From: Paulinella micropora
Taxonomy: Eukaryota > Cercozoa > Imbricatea > Euglyphida
Assembly: GCA_009731375.1 (NCBI GenBank)
Contig: BJOX01000129.1
Span: 213,532-267,394 of the forward strand
Direction: 5' to 3'
Length of the DNA stretch: 53,863 nucleotides
Shown: piece after piece, positions 1-9,700 of the stretch
How positions within the stretch are numbered: position 1 is the first letter of the stretch
Layout: each line of letters opens with the position of its first letter
Translations under genes and position numbers: made by a program
Notes under the pieces: generated by a model
What the model was told of the DNA's origin: nothing
Seen by the model: the letters and a program-made list of their open reading frames with translations, nothing else
Databases searched by the model: none

Positions 1-349
1 GTCGATGCGCTGTGTGGCATGACTCCATAGCGCATACTATTTGCAGAAAGAAATCAGAAGGTGTATGACGAAAATGCTATTTCCGTCATAAAATCGGGAG
101 GGGGTACTGTAGGCATCACCCCCCGGATAGCCGGTAAAAAGTACCTTTTCCTGGTGACAGGTGCACCAGCTTGTTTTTCAGTATTATTTGTCCGGATTTG
201 GACCTGATGCCATTTTATTCCTGGTCTGTTGCCGTTTTCCTTTTTGGCTTCACTGAGCTAATATAACGAAACATCATTCTCATTCTTGAGGACTGTGTTT
301 GGTTGTATTACCGACTTTTTATGAGCTATCGTTGGGGGCATTACACTTA
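1..349. other. Upstream flank, no gene assigned
   Basis: No gene can be supported. A plus-strand frame is open for about 55 codons from a TAG near position 28 to a TGA near 210, and a possible splice acceptor (TTTGCAG) lies near 45, so this could be the last exon of a gene entering from the left. The translated stretch has no motif I recognise. Confidence 0.3.
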
Positions 350-405
350 TTCATTTACTTATTTATTTATTTATTTATTTATTTATTATTTACTTACTTA
401 CTTAC

Positions 406-444
<39 letters not shown>

Positions 445-471
445 TGATATTTATTTATTATTTATTTATTT

Positions 472-514
<43 letters not shown>

Positions 515-562
515 TTATATTTATTTATTTATTAATTTCTTTATATACATATATATACACAT

Positions 563-641
<79 letters not shown>

Positions 642-764
642 CTTACTTATTTATTTACTTATTTATTTACTTATTTATTTACTTATTTATTTACTTACTT
701 ATTTATTTATTTATTTATTTATTTATTTGTTTACTTATTTATTTATTTATTATTTACTTTATTT

Positions 765-808
<44 letters not shown>

Positions 809-811
809 TTG
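350..811. repeat. (TTTA)n tetranucleotide microsatellite
   Basis: About 460 bp of TTTA/ATTT units with blocks of TTAC variants and a short ATATAC interruption near 540-560. Every frame gives a Leu/Ile/Tyr/Phe polymer, so the long reading frames across it are artefacts of the repeat. It directly abuts the small reading frame starting at 828. Confidence 0.97.
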
Positions 812-827
812 TAATAGATTGTGTTGC

Positions 828-1301
828 ATGCTGCTGCTGTGGATCTTATCTTCTATCGTTGTTGCTTTTGGTTCCGAATCCGACAATGACGATCATCGTT
901 TTGCGACAAAACATGACACTATACGTCCATTGTGTCCCAATGGAAAAGCATGCAAGCTTACGGTTGTCGCGCAGCTCCTGGCTCTGGTAAGAAAACCAGT
1001 GTTTGGCTTTTCTAAATCGTTGCATCATCTTGACATCCACGATAAAGAAGAAGCACCTGTGGATGTTCCACTTTTTCTCCCTGAATGGTCGCCTGCTGCA
1101 TCTAGCCGCATGAGTGACACAGAAGTACGTGCAGCACTCCATGCGGGCGGACTTCCTTCATCAATGCGCCTTGAAACTGTTCTGGAAAGAAGAGTCAGGT
1201 ACCATAATTTTGTCACCTGCGATTTGGAAGCGGAAGATAAGAGTATATGTGAACCAACTACCGAACCGTCAAATAATATCAACCAGGCTTACCAAGGATA
1301 A
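828..1301 (+). CDS. Hypothetical small protein with signal-peptide-like N-terminus
   Basis: The frame is open upstream through the TTTA repeat, but the first sensible start is the ATG at 828, right after the microsatellite, giving about 157 residues. The N-terminus (MLLLWILSSIVVAFGS) is a hydrophobic core followed by an acidic stretch (ESDNDDH), which resembles a secretory signal peptide with a cleavage region near residue 16. The remainder has scattered cysteines and no domain I recognise. Secretion is inferred from the hydrophobic start only. Codon evidence is weak, and an antisense frame (1025-1282) is open over the same stretch. It could be an exon of a larger gene or a chance frame. Confidence 0.3.
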   Translation: MLLLWILSSIVVAFGSESDNDDHRFATKHDTIRPLCPNGKACKLTVVAQLLALVRKPVFGFSKSLHHLDIHDKEEAPVDVPLFLPEWSPAASSRMSDTEVRAALHAGGLPSSMRLETVLERRVRYHNFVTCDLEAEDKSICEPTTEPSNNINQAYQG

Positions 1302-1723
1302 AAAAATTGCAGGCGCTGCAGTTTCATTTTAGTCCAGCTAACAAGTTACCTAATGGTGAATTCAATGTGTCTGGAACTGCAAACTTCATCATGAAAACCT
1401 TTAACAAACATCTTACTCACGATCTAATGTGCGGAAGATGATTGCTAGTAAGGAAAAATTAATGACAGCTGCGGGTAGAATCGAGCGCACAAAATATGAT
1501 GTGTCCGGCAGGGAAGGAAGAAAAAAGATTACCCACATCCAACGGAAACAAGTCCTAAACCAAATTTATTGACACAAGTTGCGTTTATTGGCCCCGAACA
1601 GTTTGGTTGTGTGCACAAGGTAGTGGTTGAAGCTGCCACTGTAGTGGTTGTAGCTTCTAAATGCAAGCGCAGCCAAGAACAAATTTGGTGTGTGCTACGA
1701 AAATAGGCGCCACAAAGTTATTG
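1302..1723. other. Intergenic, one short open frame
   Basis: No convincing gene. A 44-codon plus-strand frame from the ATG at 1438 to a TGA at about 1572 is basic and Lys/Arg-rich without a recognised motif. The phrase GAACAGTTTGGTTG at about 1597 recurs near 9724, hinting at a dispersed repeat. Confidence 0.3.
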
Positions 1724-2190
1724 TGTCTACGAGGTACATGTGTGCAGAATGCTTGATCATTCCTATTATGTGCGGGGGAAAAACATGCGCGGATAGTATG
1801 TGCATGAGCGCGGTCGCTTGAAGAAGATTGTGTTCATGTGTATGTATGTATAACATGTAAGCATGTGTATATGTTTCGCCTTAGTGTGCACAAATCTCAT
1901 GAAGATTGTAGGACCTTGCCTGCCCTTTTGTTTAGCATTTTCTGCTTTCCCCTTTACTTTTCCCTCATGCATATCACCTGCGAAAATTGGCGCACATGAT
2001 GTCTACGAGGAATGTGTGCAGAATATACCATCATGTGCGGTCAAAAATACATACGTAGATACATGTGTGCATGAGCGCGATCGAAGAGCATTGTATGCAT
2101 GTGTATGTATGTTTTTTGCCGCAGTGTGCACACATCTGATGAAAAGTGTACCCATTCCCTTAGCATTTTCTCCACCTTGCTTGCCCATTC
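1724..2190. repeat. Imperfect tandem duplication, ~270-bp units
   Basis: Two diverged copies lie in direct orientation. Both run from a TGTCTACGAGG start (about 1724 and 2000) through TGTGTGCAGAAT, a CATGAGCGCG(G/A)TCG block, a GTGTATGTATGT block, a GTGTGCACA block and a TTAGCATTTTCT end (about 1933 and 2160). No reading frame is convincing across both. Confidence 0.75.
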
Positions 2191-2295
2191 CAGCATTTTC
2201 TCCACCTTTCTTGCCCATTCCAGCATTTTCTCCACCTTGCTTGCCCATTCCAGCATTTTCTCCACCTTGCTTGCCAATTCCAGCACTTTCTCCCT
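2163..2295. repeat. Minisatellite, 30-bp unit, ~4.4 copies
   Basis: Nearly identical 30-bp units built from GCATTTTCTCCACC, TTGCTTGCCC and ATTCCA lie head to tail. The translated unit would be a ten-residue Pro-rich repeat (AFSPPCLPIP) on the plus strand, but no gene context supports expression. Confidence 0.9.
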
Positions 2296-2299
2296 TCCC

Positions 2300-2713
2300 C
2301 TTCGTTATCTTCCGTACTTAGCAAGTTTGGAGTACTGTGGAATATATGCAGCAGTGTTGAAATTTGGGAAATTTCTCATATGTTTTGAATCAAGGTTTTC
2401 GCGATCGCTGAGGACAATAATAAGATGCTTACATGGAATGCGTCATCCCATGCGTCATCCTGCACCCGACCATTCGACTCCCGATCGGCATCCCCATGCC
2501 AAGCATCCTACGCACATGGTCGCTAATATTTAGAATATCTTTCTAGATTGTACTTAGTTTTCTAGGAACCTCTCAAGGTGCTGACCTTTCTTGCCAAACA
2601 TCCTATGGTGAAGGCAGACAAAACCACAAAAGAAGCCACGAGCAACACCAGGCGGCGTTTGTTGCCCTCCAAAGTAGCTGCAGTCGCACACGAATACATA
2701 GATGAACGCGACC
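2300..2713. other. Intergenic, nothing recognised
   Basis: Short open frames only. Near 2436-2510 there are a few direct repeats of GCGTCATCC. I see no gene, RNA or element here. Confidence 0.4.
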
Positions 2714-2806
2714 TGGAAACTGCTTATTTCTTTATGACACATATGTGCACATAGATTCAACCGCCAAGAGATAGGGAGAGATCGTGGCAAGCTGAAATCG
2801 CAAATT

Positions 2807-2810
<4 letters not shown>

Positions 2811-2894
<84 letters not shown>
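2811..2894. repeat. (GA)n microsatellite
   Basis: GAGAGA run with a few GG interruptions, repeated at 3915-3998 in the duplicated copy. It creates spurious Arg-Glu and Ser-Leu polymers in several frames. Confidence 0.95.
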
Positions 2895-2899
<5 letters not shown>

Positions 2900-3163
2900 A
2901 GAGCGGAAGACCAACCAACCAACCAACCAACCGATAGTTTCAAGTCAACCAAACCAACCGACCAACCGAGTTCTAGGAAGGAAGGGAAGGCAGCTTGGTC
3001 ACGCAGAAGTACCACTAAAATGCATGTTTTTACATGCAAAAATATATATAATCGCTAGCAGAAAAGCCTAGAAAAACTGGTGAACACAAGAACAAGGCTG
3101 GCGCAAAGTAGGTTTGAGCAGTTGGACACAAGCCATGAAAGGTTTGGAATTGCTCCAAGTAGC

Positions 3164-3181
3164 ACTTTTATGCATAAAAGT
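3164..3181. repeat. Dispersed 18-bp palindrome ACTTTTATGCATAAAAGT
   Basis: Perfect palindrome. Full or near-full copies also occur at 4268-4285 (duplicate), 5593-5610, 5753-5770, 7060-7077 (one change), 7733-7750, 8560-8577, 9672-9689 and 30392-30409. Shorter or degenerate copies are at 3327-3342, 4431-4446, 8470-8484, 9442-9459, 9563-9578 and 30283-30298. I found none inside the provirus or the LTR retrotransposons. In the methyltransferase gene each placed intron carries one. Confidence 0.95.
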
Positions 3182-3807
3182 CACACATGTGGGCAGCCCA
3201 AACCTCTCACACAGGGGTCGGAATTAAAGGATGAGGGGCCGGAAGCTACGCCGGGTGCCGGTTTAAACATGTACAAAAAAAAAACTAGAGTAAAAAAGTT
3301 CAATTTAATCATTTCCAACCATGCTCACTTTTATGCATAAATGGGATTGACTCCCGTGAAGCACCCTGAAAAGTTACTCCGAAGCGTGCTTAGTAGGGGC
3401 AAGAAGTGCAGCCTGATTGTTGTGCCACTTGGTGTAGCACGCGTCGTTGCAGAAGTGTCCATGAATGCAGAAGCTGTCGTTTTTGACACAGCCGTTGAGG
3501 ACGGAGTCGAAGCAAACGATCGAACACGGAGGTGCGGTACCGGAGGAAGACGACGAATTGGGCACGTACAACGGTCCATGCAGGTAGTGGTTGTCCTGTT
3601 CGCAGTGCACAACGTCATCTTCTTCGAGGTCCATGGTTTGCTTGGAAGTGAAACAGATCACCTTGGTCGCGCCCTTGTCACTTCCGCCAACGTGCCCCTT
3701 TTTTGCAAAAACTTTGTCGACTTTGCCTGGGTCGTTTTCCTCCACCACCTCGTCGTCGTCCTCAACTTTGTCGTCAGCGGTAGCCTTTTTCTTCTTGCCC
3801 TTCTTGC

Positions 3808-3817
3808 NNNNNNNNNN
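3808..3817. other. 10-N assembly join
   Basis: Ten Ns join contigs that share the flanking 1,094-bp overlap, so the true gap is probably negative. Confidence 0.95.
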
Positions 3818-3910
3818 TGGAAACTGCTTATTTCTTTATGACACATATGTGCACATAGATTCAACCGCCAAGAGATAGGGAGAGATCGTGGCAAGCTGAA
3901 ATCGCAAATT

Positions 3911-4002
<92 letters not shown>

Positions 4003-4477
4003 CAGAGCGGAAGACCAACCAACCAACCAACCAACCGATAGTTTCAAGTCAACCAAACCAACCGACCAACCGAGTTCTAGGAAGGAAGGGAAGGCAGCTT
4101 GGTCACGCAGAAGTACCACTAAAATGCATGTTTTTACATGCAAAAATATATATAATCGCTAGCAGAAAAGCCTAGAAAAACTGGTGAACACAAGAACAAG
4201 GCTGGCGCAAAGTAGGTTTGAGCAGTTGGACACAAGCCATGAAAGGTTTGGAATTGCTCCAAGTAGCACTTTTATGCATAAAAGTCACACATGTGGGCAG
4301 CCCAAACCTCTCACACAGGGGTCGGAATTAAAGGATGAGGGGCCGGAAGCTACGCCGGGTGCCGGTTTAAACATGTACAAAAAAAAAACTAGAGTAAAAA
4401 AGTTCAATTTAATCATTTCCAACCATGCTCACTTTTATGCATAAATGGGATTGACTCCCGTGAAGCACCCTGAAAAG

Positions 4478-5431
4478 TTACTCCGAAGCGTGCTTAGTAG
4501 GGGCAAGAAGTGCAGCCTGATTGTTGTGCCACTTGGTGTAGCACGCGTCGTTGCAGAAGTGTCCATGAATGCAGAAGCTGTCGTTTTTGACACAGCCGTT
4601 GAGGACGGAGTCGAAGCAAACGATCGAACACGGAGGTGCGGTACCGGAGGAAGACGACGAATTGGGCACGTACAACGGTCCATGCAGGTAGTGGTTGTCC
4701 TGTTCGCAGTGCACAACGTCATCTTCTTCGAGGTCCATGGTTTGCTTGGAAGTGAAACAGATCACCTTGGTCGCGCCCTTGTCACTTCCGCCAACGTGCC
4801 CCTTTTTTGCAAAAACTTTGTCGACTTTGCCTGGGTCGTTTTCCTCCACCACCTCGTCGTCGTCCTCAACTTTGTCGTCAGCGGTAGCCTTTTTCTTCTT
4901 GCCCTTCTTGCTGTCCGGGTTCACGAACGCCTTGCACGAGCCCTTCGCGAATTCAACCTGCTTTGCATCGATGTCGATTCCAGTAACTCGCATGTCGGCC
5001 TCCAAAGCTCCGATTACCTCTGAACCCGAACCCATCCAGGCAACAAGAACATTGCTCAGAGGCGGAAGAATGAGTGACAAAATCTGCTTCGACAGCTCCG
5101 TCGGCTTCTCGAAGACGTTCACGCGTGCTCTGTCGGAGGAATGGCGCTGTTTCTTGACCGGTACCTCGACGACGAAGAGGTTGTGACGGTTGATTGGGTT
5201 CGGGTCGAGGTTGAGGGTGAAGGAGGCTTGCTTCGGGTTGAAGGCCACCAACATCATCTCAACAGCCTTGATCCACTTCTGGACATCTCCCACGTAGTTG
5301 TGATTCTTTTTGTACCAGTACACCGTTTCAATCGTCTGATACCCAGTCACTGAAAGAGCCTCCACCAGCATTTTGTAGTGAAGGGTGGCAGTGGAAGACA
5401 ACAGCCCTCTTCTCAGAGTTGCCAACGACAC
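4478..5431 (-). CDS. C-terminal methyltransferase/SAM domain segment
   Basis: This is the longest intact stretch of the gene above (317 codons). It holds the SAM-binding half of an N4/N6 DNA methyltransferase fold: a WYKKNHNY block, the NVFEKPTELSKQIL helix that precedes SAM binding in this family, the AWMGSGSEVIGALEAD loop and GIDIDAKQVEFAKG strand. A Lys/Asp-rich linker (KKGKKKKATADDKVEDDDE) and a C-terminal Cys cluster follow. The aspartate usual in the SAM loop (DPFxGSG) is replaced by AWMGSG. The first Met here is internal; the real start is far upstream. The order motif IV first, SAM loop last is the beta-class arrangement. Confidence 0.7.
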   Translation of the reverse strand: MSLATLRRGLLSSTATLHYKMLVEALSVTGYQTIETVYWYKKNHNYVGDVQKWIKAVEMMLVAFNPKQASFTLNLDPNPINRHNLFVVEVPVKKQRHSSDRARVNVFEKPTELSKQILSLILPPLSNVLVAWMGSGSEVIGALEADMRVTGIDIDAKQVEFAKGSCKAFVNPDSKKGKKKKATADDKVEDDDEVVEENDPGKVDKVFAKKGHVGGSDKGATKVICFTSKQTMDLEEDDVVHCEQDNHYLHGPLYVPNSSSSSGTAPPCSIVCFDSVLNGCVKNDSFCIHGHFCNDACYTKWHNNQAALLAPTKHASE

Positions 5432-5530
5432 TGAATGAGTTCAGCAAGGTCTTCACTTTCTCCTCGTTGATCTCCTCCTGATCATGCACTAATTCCGAAA
5501 TGTTGTACGGCAAGTCCGCGTACAGGCAGT

Positions 5531-5636
5531 CTGCAAACACAGCCAAAAAAACCAGAAAAAACGTGGAAGGACTGACAAGAACTGAATTTGACACTTTTAT
5601 GCATAAAAGTCATTACTGCGGAAAAGGCTAGGTGAC
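5531..5636 (-). other. Intron (106 bp) carrying the palindrome
   Basis: Donor GTCACC follows TTTG and acceptor TTTGCAG precedes ACTGCCTG. Splicing completes an Asp codon and joins the two halves of the methyltransferase motif IV region. The palindrome at 5593-5610 begins 26 nt after the donor. Confidence 0.8.
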
Positions 5637-5727
5637 CAAATGCAGAGTTAGATGGAAGAAGACTTGCCATCTTGAACATGTCGCCCATCATGATCCTTGC
5701 GTTGCCAATTTCCAACTCCGTTTCAGC

Positions 5728-5788
5728 CTGCACAGGCAAAACCAAACATGACACTTTTATGCATAAAAGTACAAAGTGACGACTAGAC
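5728..5788 (-). other. Intron (61 bp) carrying the palindrome
   Basis: Donor GTCTAG follows GCACTTCAG-type exon end (phase 0) and acceptor TGTGCAG precedes GCTGAAACG. The palindrome at 5753-5770 takes up almost a third of the intron. Confidence 0.8.
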
Positions 5789-7043
5789 CTGAAGGGCTTC
5801 TGGGTCGGCCTCTTTTCCCGTCTTCAAACGTACTTTCGCCACTTCGAACCAGACGAGCACTTGCTTCCTGAGCGCTTCAGGAACCTTGCGGGCCTTGACG
5901 GCTGACTTGTACAGGAAATCGACAGTTGCCATCATGGTCCTGCGCGCAGTTTCAGTGTTCAATTGCGGAACCAAGATGCACAGTTCCTCCCAAGTCTCAT
6001 TGGTGAGAACTCCCTCGAGTTGAAACATGTTCATGGACTGGGCCAGGGCAACAATGTCCTCCTTCAACTTGTGGTAGCAGCAGTACTTCTTCTGATTGAT
6101 GAAAAACTCCTTCATGATGCTGTTGACTTGCTTCAACTTGCAATCAGAGAGCCTTTTCACAAGAGCTTGCATTCCTGCAACAGGCCAGGCTTGTCCTTTC
6201 GAATCCAGTGCAGTTCGTTGATGCTGTCGATGATGGCCTTGTCCATGTCTTCCACAGCTTCCAGAGATCGCCTGTGTGAGATGACACGTACATCCACATC
6301 GAATTGAAGGTAGCTTGATTGATCTTGCGGGAAAGAGCAAACTCCTGCTTCCAAGTACCCAACAACTTTCGAATCGACTTGGGAGATTGATCCTTGAGCC
6401 GCAAAATCGCAAGGTAGCCTTGGTTGTGGGCGGCGATGGCATTCTCCCCAAACGTGTTCTTGCGTTGCGTCTGCGCCACGCGATTCTCGTAGGCACCCAA
6501 CAGACTCACTGCACGCCGACCTTTCTCGTTCCATCTCACGAATCGAAGCTTCGACATCTTGATGACTTGCCACAACGGCTGCGTGAGGTGGATTCGATGC
6601 AAGCGCTGAATTGCGTTGGAGGTGTGAAGGCCCACGAACGCCTCCATGGTCAGCTTGCCTTCCTTCATCTTGTCCCTCAGAAACGTTTGCAGCTCCGTAC
6701 GCTTGTCCAACGGAATGTTGTTCCAGTCCAGTTTGCCGCCCTTGCAGTCGATGAGGCCCGCAGCTTTCCACTTTTTCGTCCATTAATTCACAGTGTCTCG
6801 GTCGCAGAAAGCAGGAGGCTCCATCAAGTCGTTGTCCTCGTCATCCAAGCCAAAATCTTTTTCAAAGGTAAGCTTGTCCTTGGTGTCCTGCAGCCGACCC
6901 ATCCACTCGATCTTGTCGTTGGATTTTCCACTCGTGTAGAAATTGTTCATGAGCACCCGCAATCTCGTCTGGCAGAACTTCAACATTGTCGTACGAGAGC
7001 GAAGAGATGTCTTGGGTTGCTGCCTGGACCAAGGTCCTCGTTT

Positions 7044-7110
7044 CTGAACAACACATGACACTTTTATGCATGAAAGTCACAAGTACAGACAGGCTCAAAT
7101 GAGGTTTTAC
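7044..7110 (-). other. Intron (67 bp) carrying a near-palindrome
   Basis: Donor GTAAAAC, acceptor TTGTTCAG, joining a QEEAKYQE exon end to an ETRTLVQ exon start in frame. It contains ACTTTCATGCATAAAAGT on the coding strand (7077-7060), one base off the consensus. Confidence 0.75.
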
Positions 7111-7547
7111 CTTCTTGGTACTTGGCTTCTTCTTGCGCCTGCTTGTCTTTTTCGGTCACGTTTTTGCCGAACTTTGCCTTGCCTTTCATTTTCTTGCTTT
7201 CTTGACTGCAGGAGAAAGTTTGCTATTGTCAGGAGTCAAGCTGAGGTCTTCACCACTTTTCTCCTTTCTCTTCCTGCTTCCACTGGAAGGGGTCGACACA
7301 GAGCTTCCTGATGGGCTTGCTTTCCTTGAAGCAGAAACAGGAGCCTTCTGAACAGGAAGTCTCACTGGTGTGGACTTCCCTCGGGTTCAGTTTTGTCTGA
7401 TTCTTCTTCCTTTTCCCCCTCCACTTCAGCCTTGCTCTTGTCTTTTCCATCCTTGCCAGCAAGTGTTGCTTCAGCTGCAAACGCCGACTCTTCGGATTGA
7501 GTGTTAGCCAAAGGGCTTGGTGGAATTACTTCTTCGTCTGGAGTTGC

Positions 7548-7549
7548 CT

Positions 7550-7584
<35 letters not shown>

Positions 7585-7762
7585 AGGTGGCACCAACCAG
7601 GCATTGGAACCGGTCAATCCATAAAAGTGGTGAGTGAAAGTCGGCTCGGGCGTAAAAAGTGGACCCCAATTGGAAAACGGAAAAAAATGTGAAAAAGGCG
7701 GCCGAGCCGATCCGAACATGGAACTTTTATGCATAAAAGTGCCAGCTGCAAATGTTCCAGAC
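7548..7762 (-). other. Intron (215 bp) made almost entirely of a dispersed repeat
   Basis: Donor GTCTGG after a phase-0 exon ending in TDNE; a T-run of about 31 and GCAG form the acceptor before GCAACTCCAG. Nearly all of the intron is a ~180-bp repeat that recurs at 9528-9700. The palindrome at 7733-7750 sits 12 nt after the donor. Confidence 0.75.
7574..7756. repeat. Dispersed ~180-bp repeat, copy 1
   Basis: Shares with 9528-9700 the blocks AGGTGGCACCAACCAGGCA, GGAACCGGTCAATCCAT, GGTGAGTGAAA, GTGGACCCCA, TGGAAAACGGAAAAAA and AACTTTTATGCATAAAAGT. The 9528 copy has a second full TATGCATA palindrome (9563-9578) where this copy has a deleted one (CCATAAAAGTGG). In this copy the repeat is bounded by splice sites of an intron read on the minus strand. 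Confidence 0.9.
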
Positions 7763-8188
7763 CTCATTATCAGTGGGAGCCACTCTGGCAGCCTCCTCAG
7801 CCTGGGCTCTCAGCAATAGAAAACGAAAGGGAAATGGTTTTTGACTTGTAGGTGCACTGGTGGTCACGCCCTCTTCAAAGATGCGACGCAGCGAAGGTTC
7901 CCAGGTCACTTGCTGTGGCAATTCTTGTGTGTTGCCCGAATGCAAACACCATCGTTCCTCCAAATGAAAGATGATGGTTTGCTTCTTGTCTTCGTTGAAA
8001 GAAGAAACGAGCCACACTCGACCTGTTGGACCTTTAGAGGAACCAAACTTGCTGACCACTCCAGAAAAAGTAGGCCGAATGTTTGTCTCACACTCTGGCA
8101 AAAGAGCAGGTAGGACAATCAGTTCACAGTCTTCGTCGATCCACCAGTACCGAGCGTTCTTTCCTGACTCAACTTTTTTGGTGGTCAT

Positions 8189-8622
8189 GGTCGCAAAGCA
8201 GTTTTGGGCGGTTGAGAAAAACAGAGGGTGGTTGAAAAAAGGCAGAAAGGGACTTTTTGCTCTCAAGAAAAAAAATTGCCCTGAGCCAAAAACATTGTTT
8301 TTTTTTAGCTAAATCATAATCGTGGGCCGCGGGATTCCAAATTTGAAGTACGGTTCGGATTGGCCCCAAGAGGCATTTCCGGACTAACAACTTGAAAAAT
8401 GGGTAGCCCAAAGCAGTTTTGAGGCACTGGTGGCACTGGGTGTCCCTTTTGGACCCGCCCGGATTAGCGTTTATGCATAAAAGTCTCACATTCAACTCAG
8501 CCCAAACCGGTTTTTTCTTTTTTTTGTTGAAAAAATCAGAGCTGAAAAGGCAATTTGGGACTTTTATGCATAAAAGTCTCATGTTCAAACTGGACTTAGA
8601 CAGCTTTTGATGACCTCTGAAA
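8189..8622. promoter_or_regulatory. Spacer between two divergent genes
   Basis: The region separates the minus-strand methyltransferase gene from the plus-strand gene beginning near 8640. It holds palindrome copies at 8470-8484 and 8560-8577, each followed by a similar CTCA(C/T)(A/G)TTCAA(A/C) stretch, so it may contain upstream introns as well as a shared promoter. No defined promoter box could be assigned; the regulatory role is inferred from the divergent layout only. Confidence 0.35.
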
Positions 8623-9196
8623 ATGCATGCTTTTCAGATCCTTAAGCGCGATTGCCTTTCCACACTGAGATCTCATTTCAAGACCCTCGCACAGCAGCTT
8701 GAGGGCCAGCCACATCGACCTCCACACGACGAGATCGTCCAAGGCGACCTAAAACTGCGCAAAAGTTCTACAAGTACAGTACCCAAACCTTTGTTGAGCA
8801 ATCTTGAAATGCAAAACATGGTTTGGACAGGCGACTTTCTGGGGTTTGGATTCGAGGCCTGGCTGAAAACGTTTGCTCCAGACCGACTTCATCGCTACTG
8901 GAAAAAGATGGCGTCAATCCCAGACGGCCAAGGGGGTACTCGGAAGTTGGAGGAAACACAGGCAAGGCATCTGATCGCAGAAGGGAAACACTTGTTTTAT
9001 TCGTTCTTTGTTTTTACGGTGTTTCAACAAGGACGGCGTTTTACGCAATCGGAGGTGGATCTGTGTCTCGAACTAAAACATCGTGGTCTCAGCAGAGAAG
9101 GGATCGATGTTCTCTCTTCTGCAGGAATAATTCTTCCTTTGCGAAGCTTCGATCTTCACAGAAGCAAACGACTTGAAACTGTGATGGAACGATCAG

Positions 9197-9283
9197 GTAA
9201 GCAAGGCGTGAACTCACACACAAAAACCATTCTACACTTTGTTAAACACATTTTGTCACACATCGAAATTGTTGCTTTCACAG
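9197..9283 (+). other. Intron (87 bp)
   Basis: Donor GTAAGC after CGATCAG, acceptor TTTCACAG before TCTTGG. Coding character resumes after it but one base out of phase, so either the exon edge or the sequence is imperfect. It lacks the palindrome. Confidence 0.6.
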
Positions 9284-9527
9284 TCTTGGCTTCAAGATCA
9301 GTTCCTGAGGGGTTTTCCAGAAGTCACCAGACACCAACTGTGTTTTACACTGTTAACGAAATGTTTTCAGTGGAAGGGTAGACAATTTCACACAAAACCG
9401 AACGAGCCTGAAAAAGTTTGCAGGGCAAAACCGGACATGGGACTTTTGTGCATGAAAGCTCAAAGTGTAAAAAGGCCGTTTTGGAACAGTTCAATTTTAA
9501 AACGTCTGCAGTTCAAAAAAAGATTCA

Positions 9528-9700
9528 GGTGGCACCAACCAGGCACTGGAACCGGTCAATCCATTTATGCATAAAAGTGGTGAGTGAAATTCGGCTCGGG
9601 CGCAAAAAGTGGACCCCACTTGGAAAACGGAAAAAAACGTGAAAAAGGCAGCCGAGCGATCCGAACATGAAACTTTTATGCATAAAAGTGCCAACTGCAG
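9528..9700. repeat. Dispersed ~180-bp repeat, copy 2
   Basis: Second copy of the repeat at 7574-7756, same orientation, with two TATGCATA palindromes (9563-9578, 9672-9689). It lies in the 9384-10030 stretch of the plus-strand gene where no exon is evident, so it is probably intronic there too, but in the opposite orientation relative to transcription. Confidence 0.9.

Larger units (their letters stand above)
2714..4911. repeat. 1,094-bp direct duplication across a 10-N join
   Basis: Positions 2714-3807 and 3818-4911 match at a constant offset of 1,104 bases. The one difference I noticed is an A/T after the GA repeat (GAGAAAGCAG against GAGAATGCAG). The copies are separated exactly by ten Ns at 3808-3817: the first ends where the left contig ends and the second begins where the right contig begins. 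Both contain the (GA)n repeat, the TATGCATA palindromes and the 3' end of the methyltransferase gene. The arrangement is that of two contigs whose overlap was not merged; a real tandem duplication is less likely. Confidence 0.95.
4478..8188 (-). pseudogene. Damaged multi-exon DNA N-methyltransferase-like gene
   Basis: The start is the ATG at 8188-8186 (context GCGACCATGACC). Exon 1 (8188-7763) encodes 142 residues from MTTKKVESGK. Introns are placed at 7762-7548, 7110-7044, 5788-5728 and 5636-5531, all GT-AG. Joining across the last intron gives a classic amino-methyltransferase block: MMGDMFKMASLLPS, then ADLPYNI, a DPPY-type motif IV written DLPY. Downstream come VYWYKKNHNYVGD, an FEKPTELSKQ block and the SAM-binding AWMGSGSEVIGA with TGIDIDAKQ. 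The C-terminus is Cys/His-rich (HGHFCNDACYTKWH), like a treble-clef finger. Family knowledge: such enzymes methylate adenine N6 or cytosine N4 in DNA. Damage: in-frame TAA at 6783-6785, frameshifts near 6970, 6250, 6170 and 5385. Either a pseudogene or error-rich sequence. Confidence 0.75.

Noticed and set aside
299-810. Long reading frames of Leu/Ile/Tyr/Phe
   Set aside because: They are translations of the TTTA microsatellite and exist in several frames.
828-1301. Oomycete-type secreted effector
   Set aside because: The signal-peptide-like start is suggestive, but no RxLR, EER or LFLAK motif is present.
2163-2295. CRISPR-like array
   Set aside because: Units are head to tail with no spacers, in a eukaryotic context; it is a minisatellite.
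2805-4175. Arg-Glu and Ser-Leu repeat proteins
   Set aside because: Artefacts of the (GA)n repeat, duplicated across the contig overlap.
7552-7582. SINE poly(A) tail
   Set aside because: The A-run lies at the start of the repeat on the plus strand, and on the minus strand it is a T-run serving as the polypyrimidine part of the splice acceptor; it is absent from the second copy.
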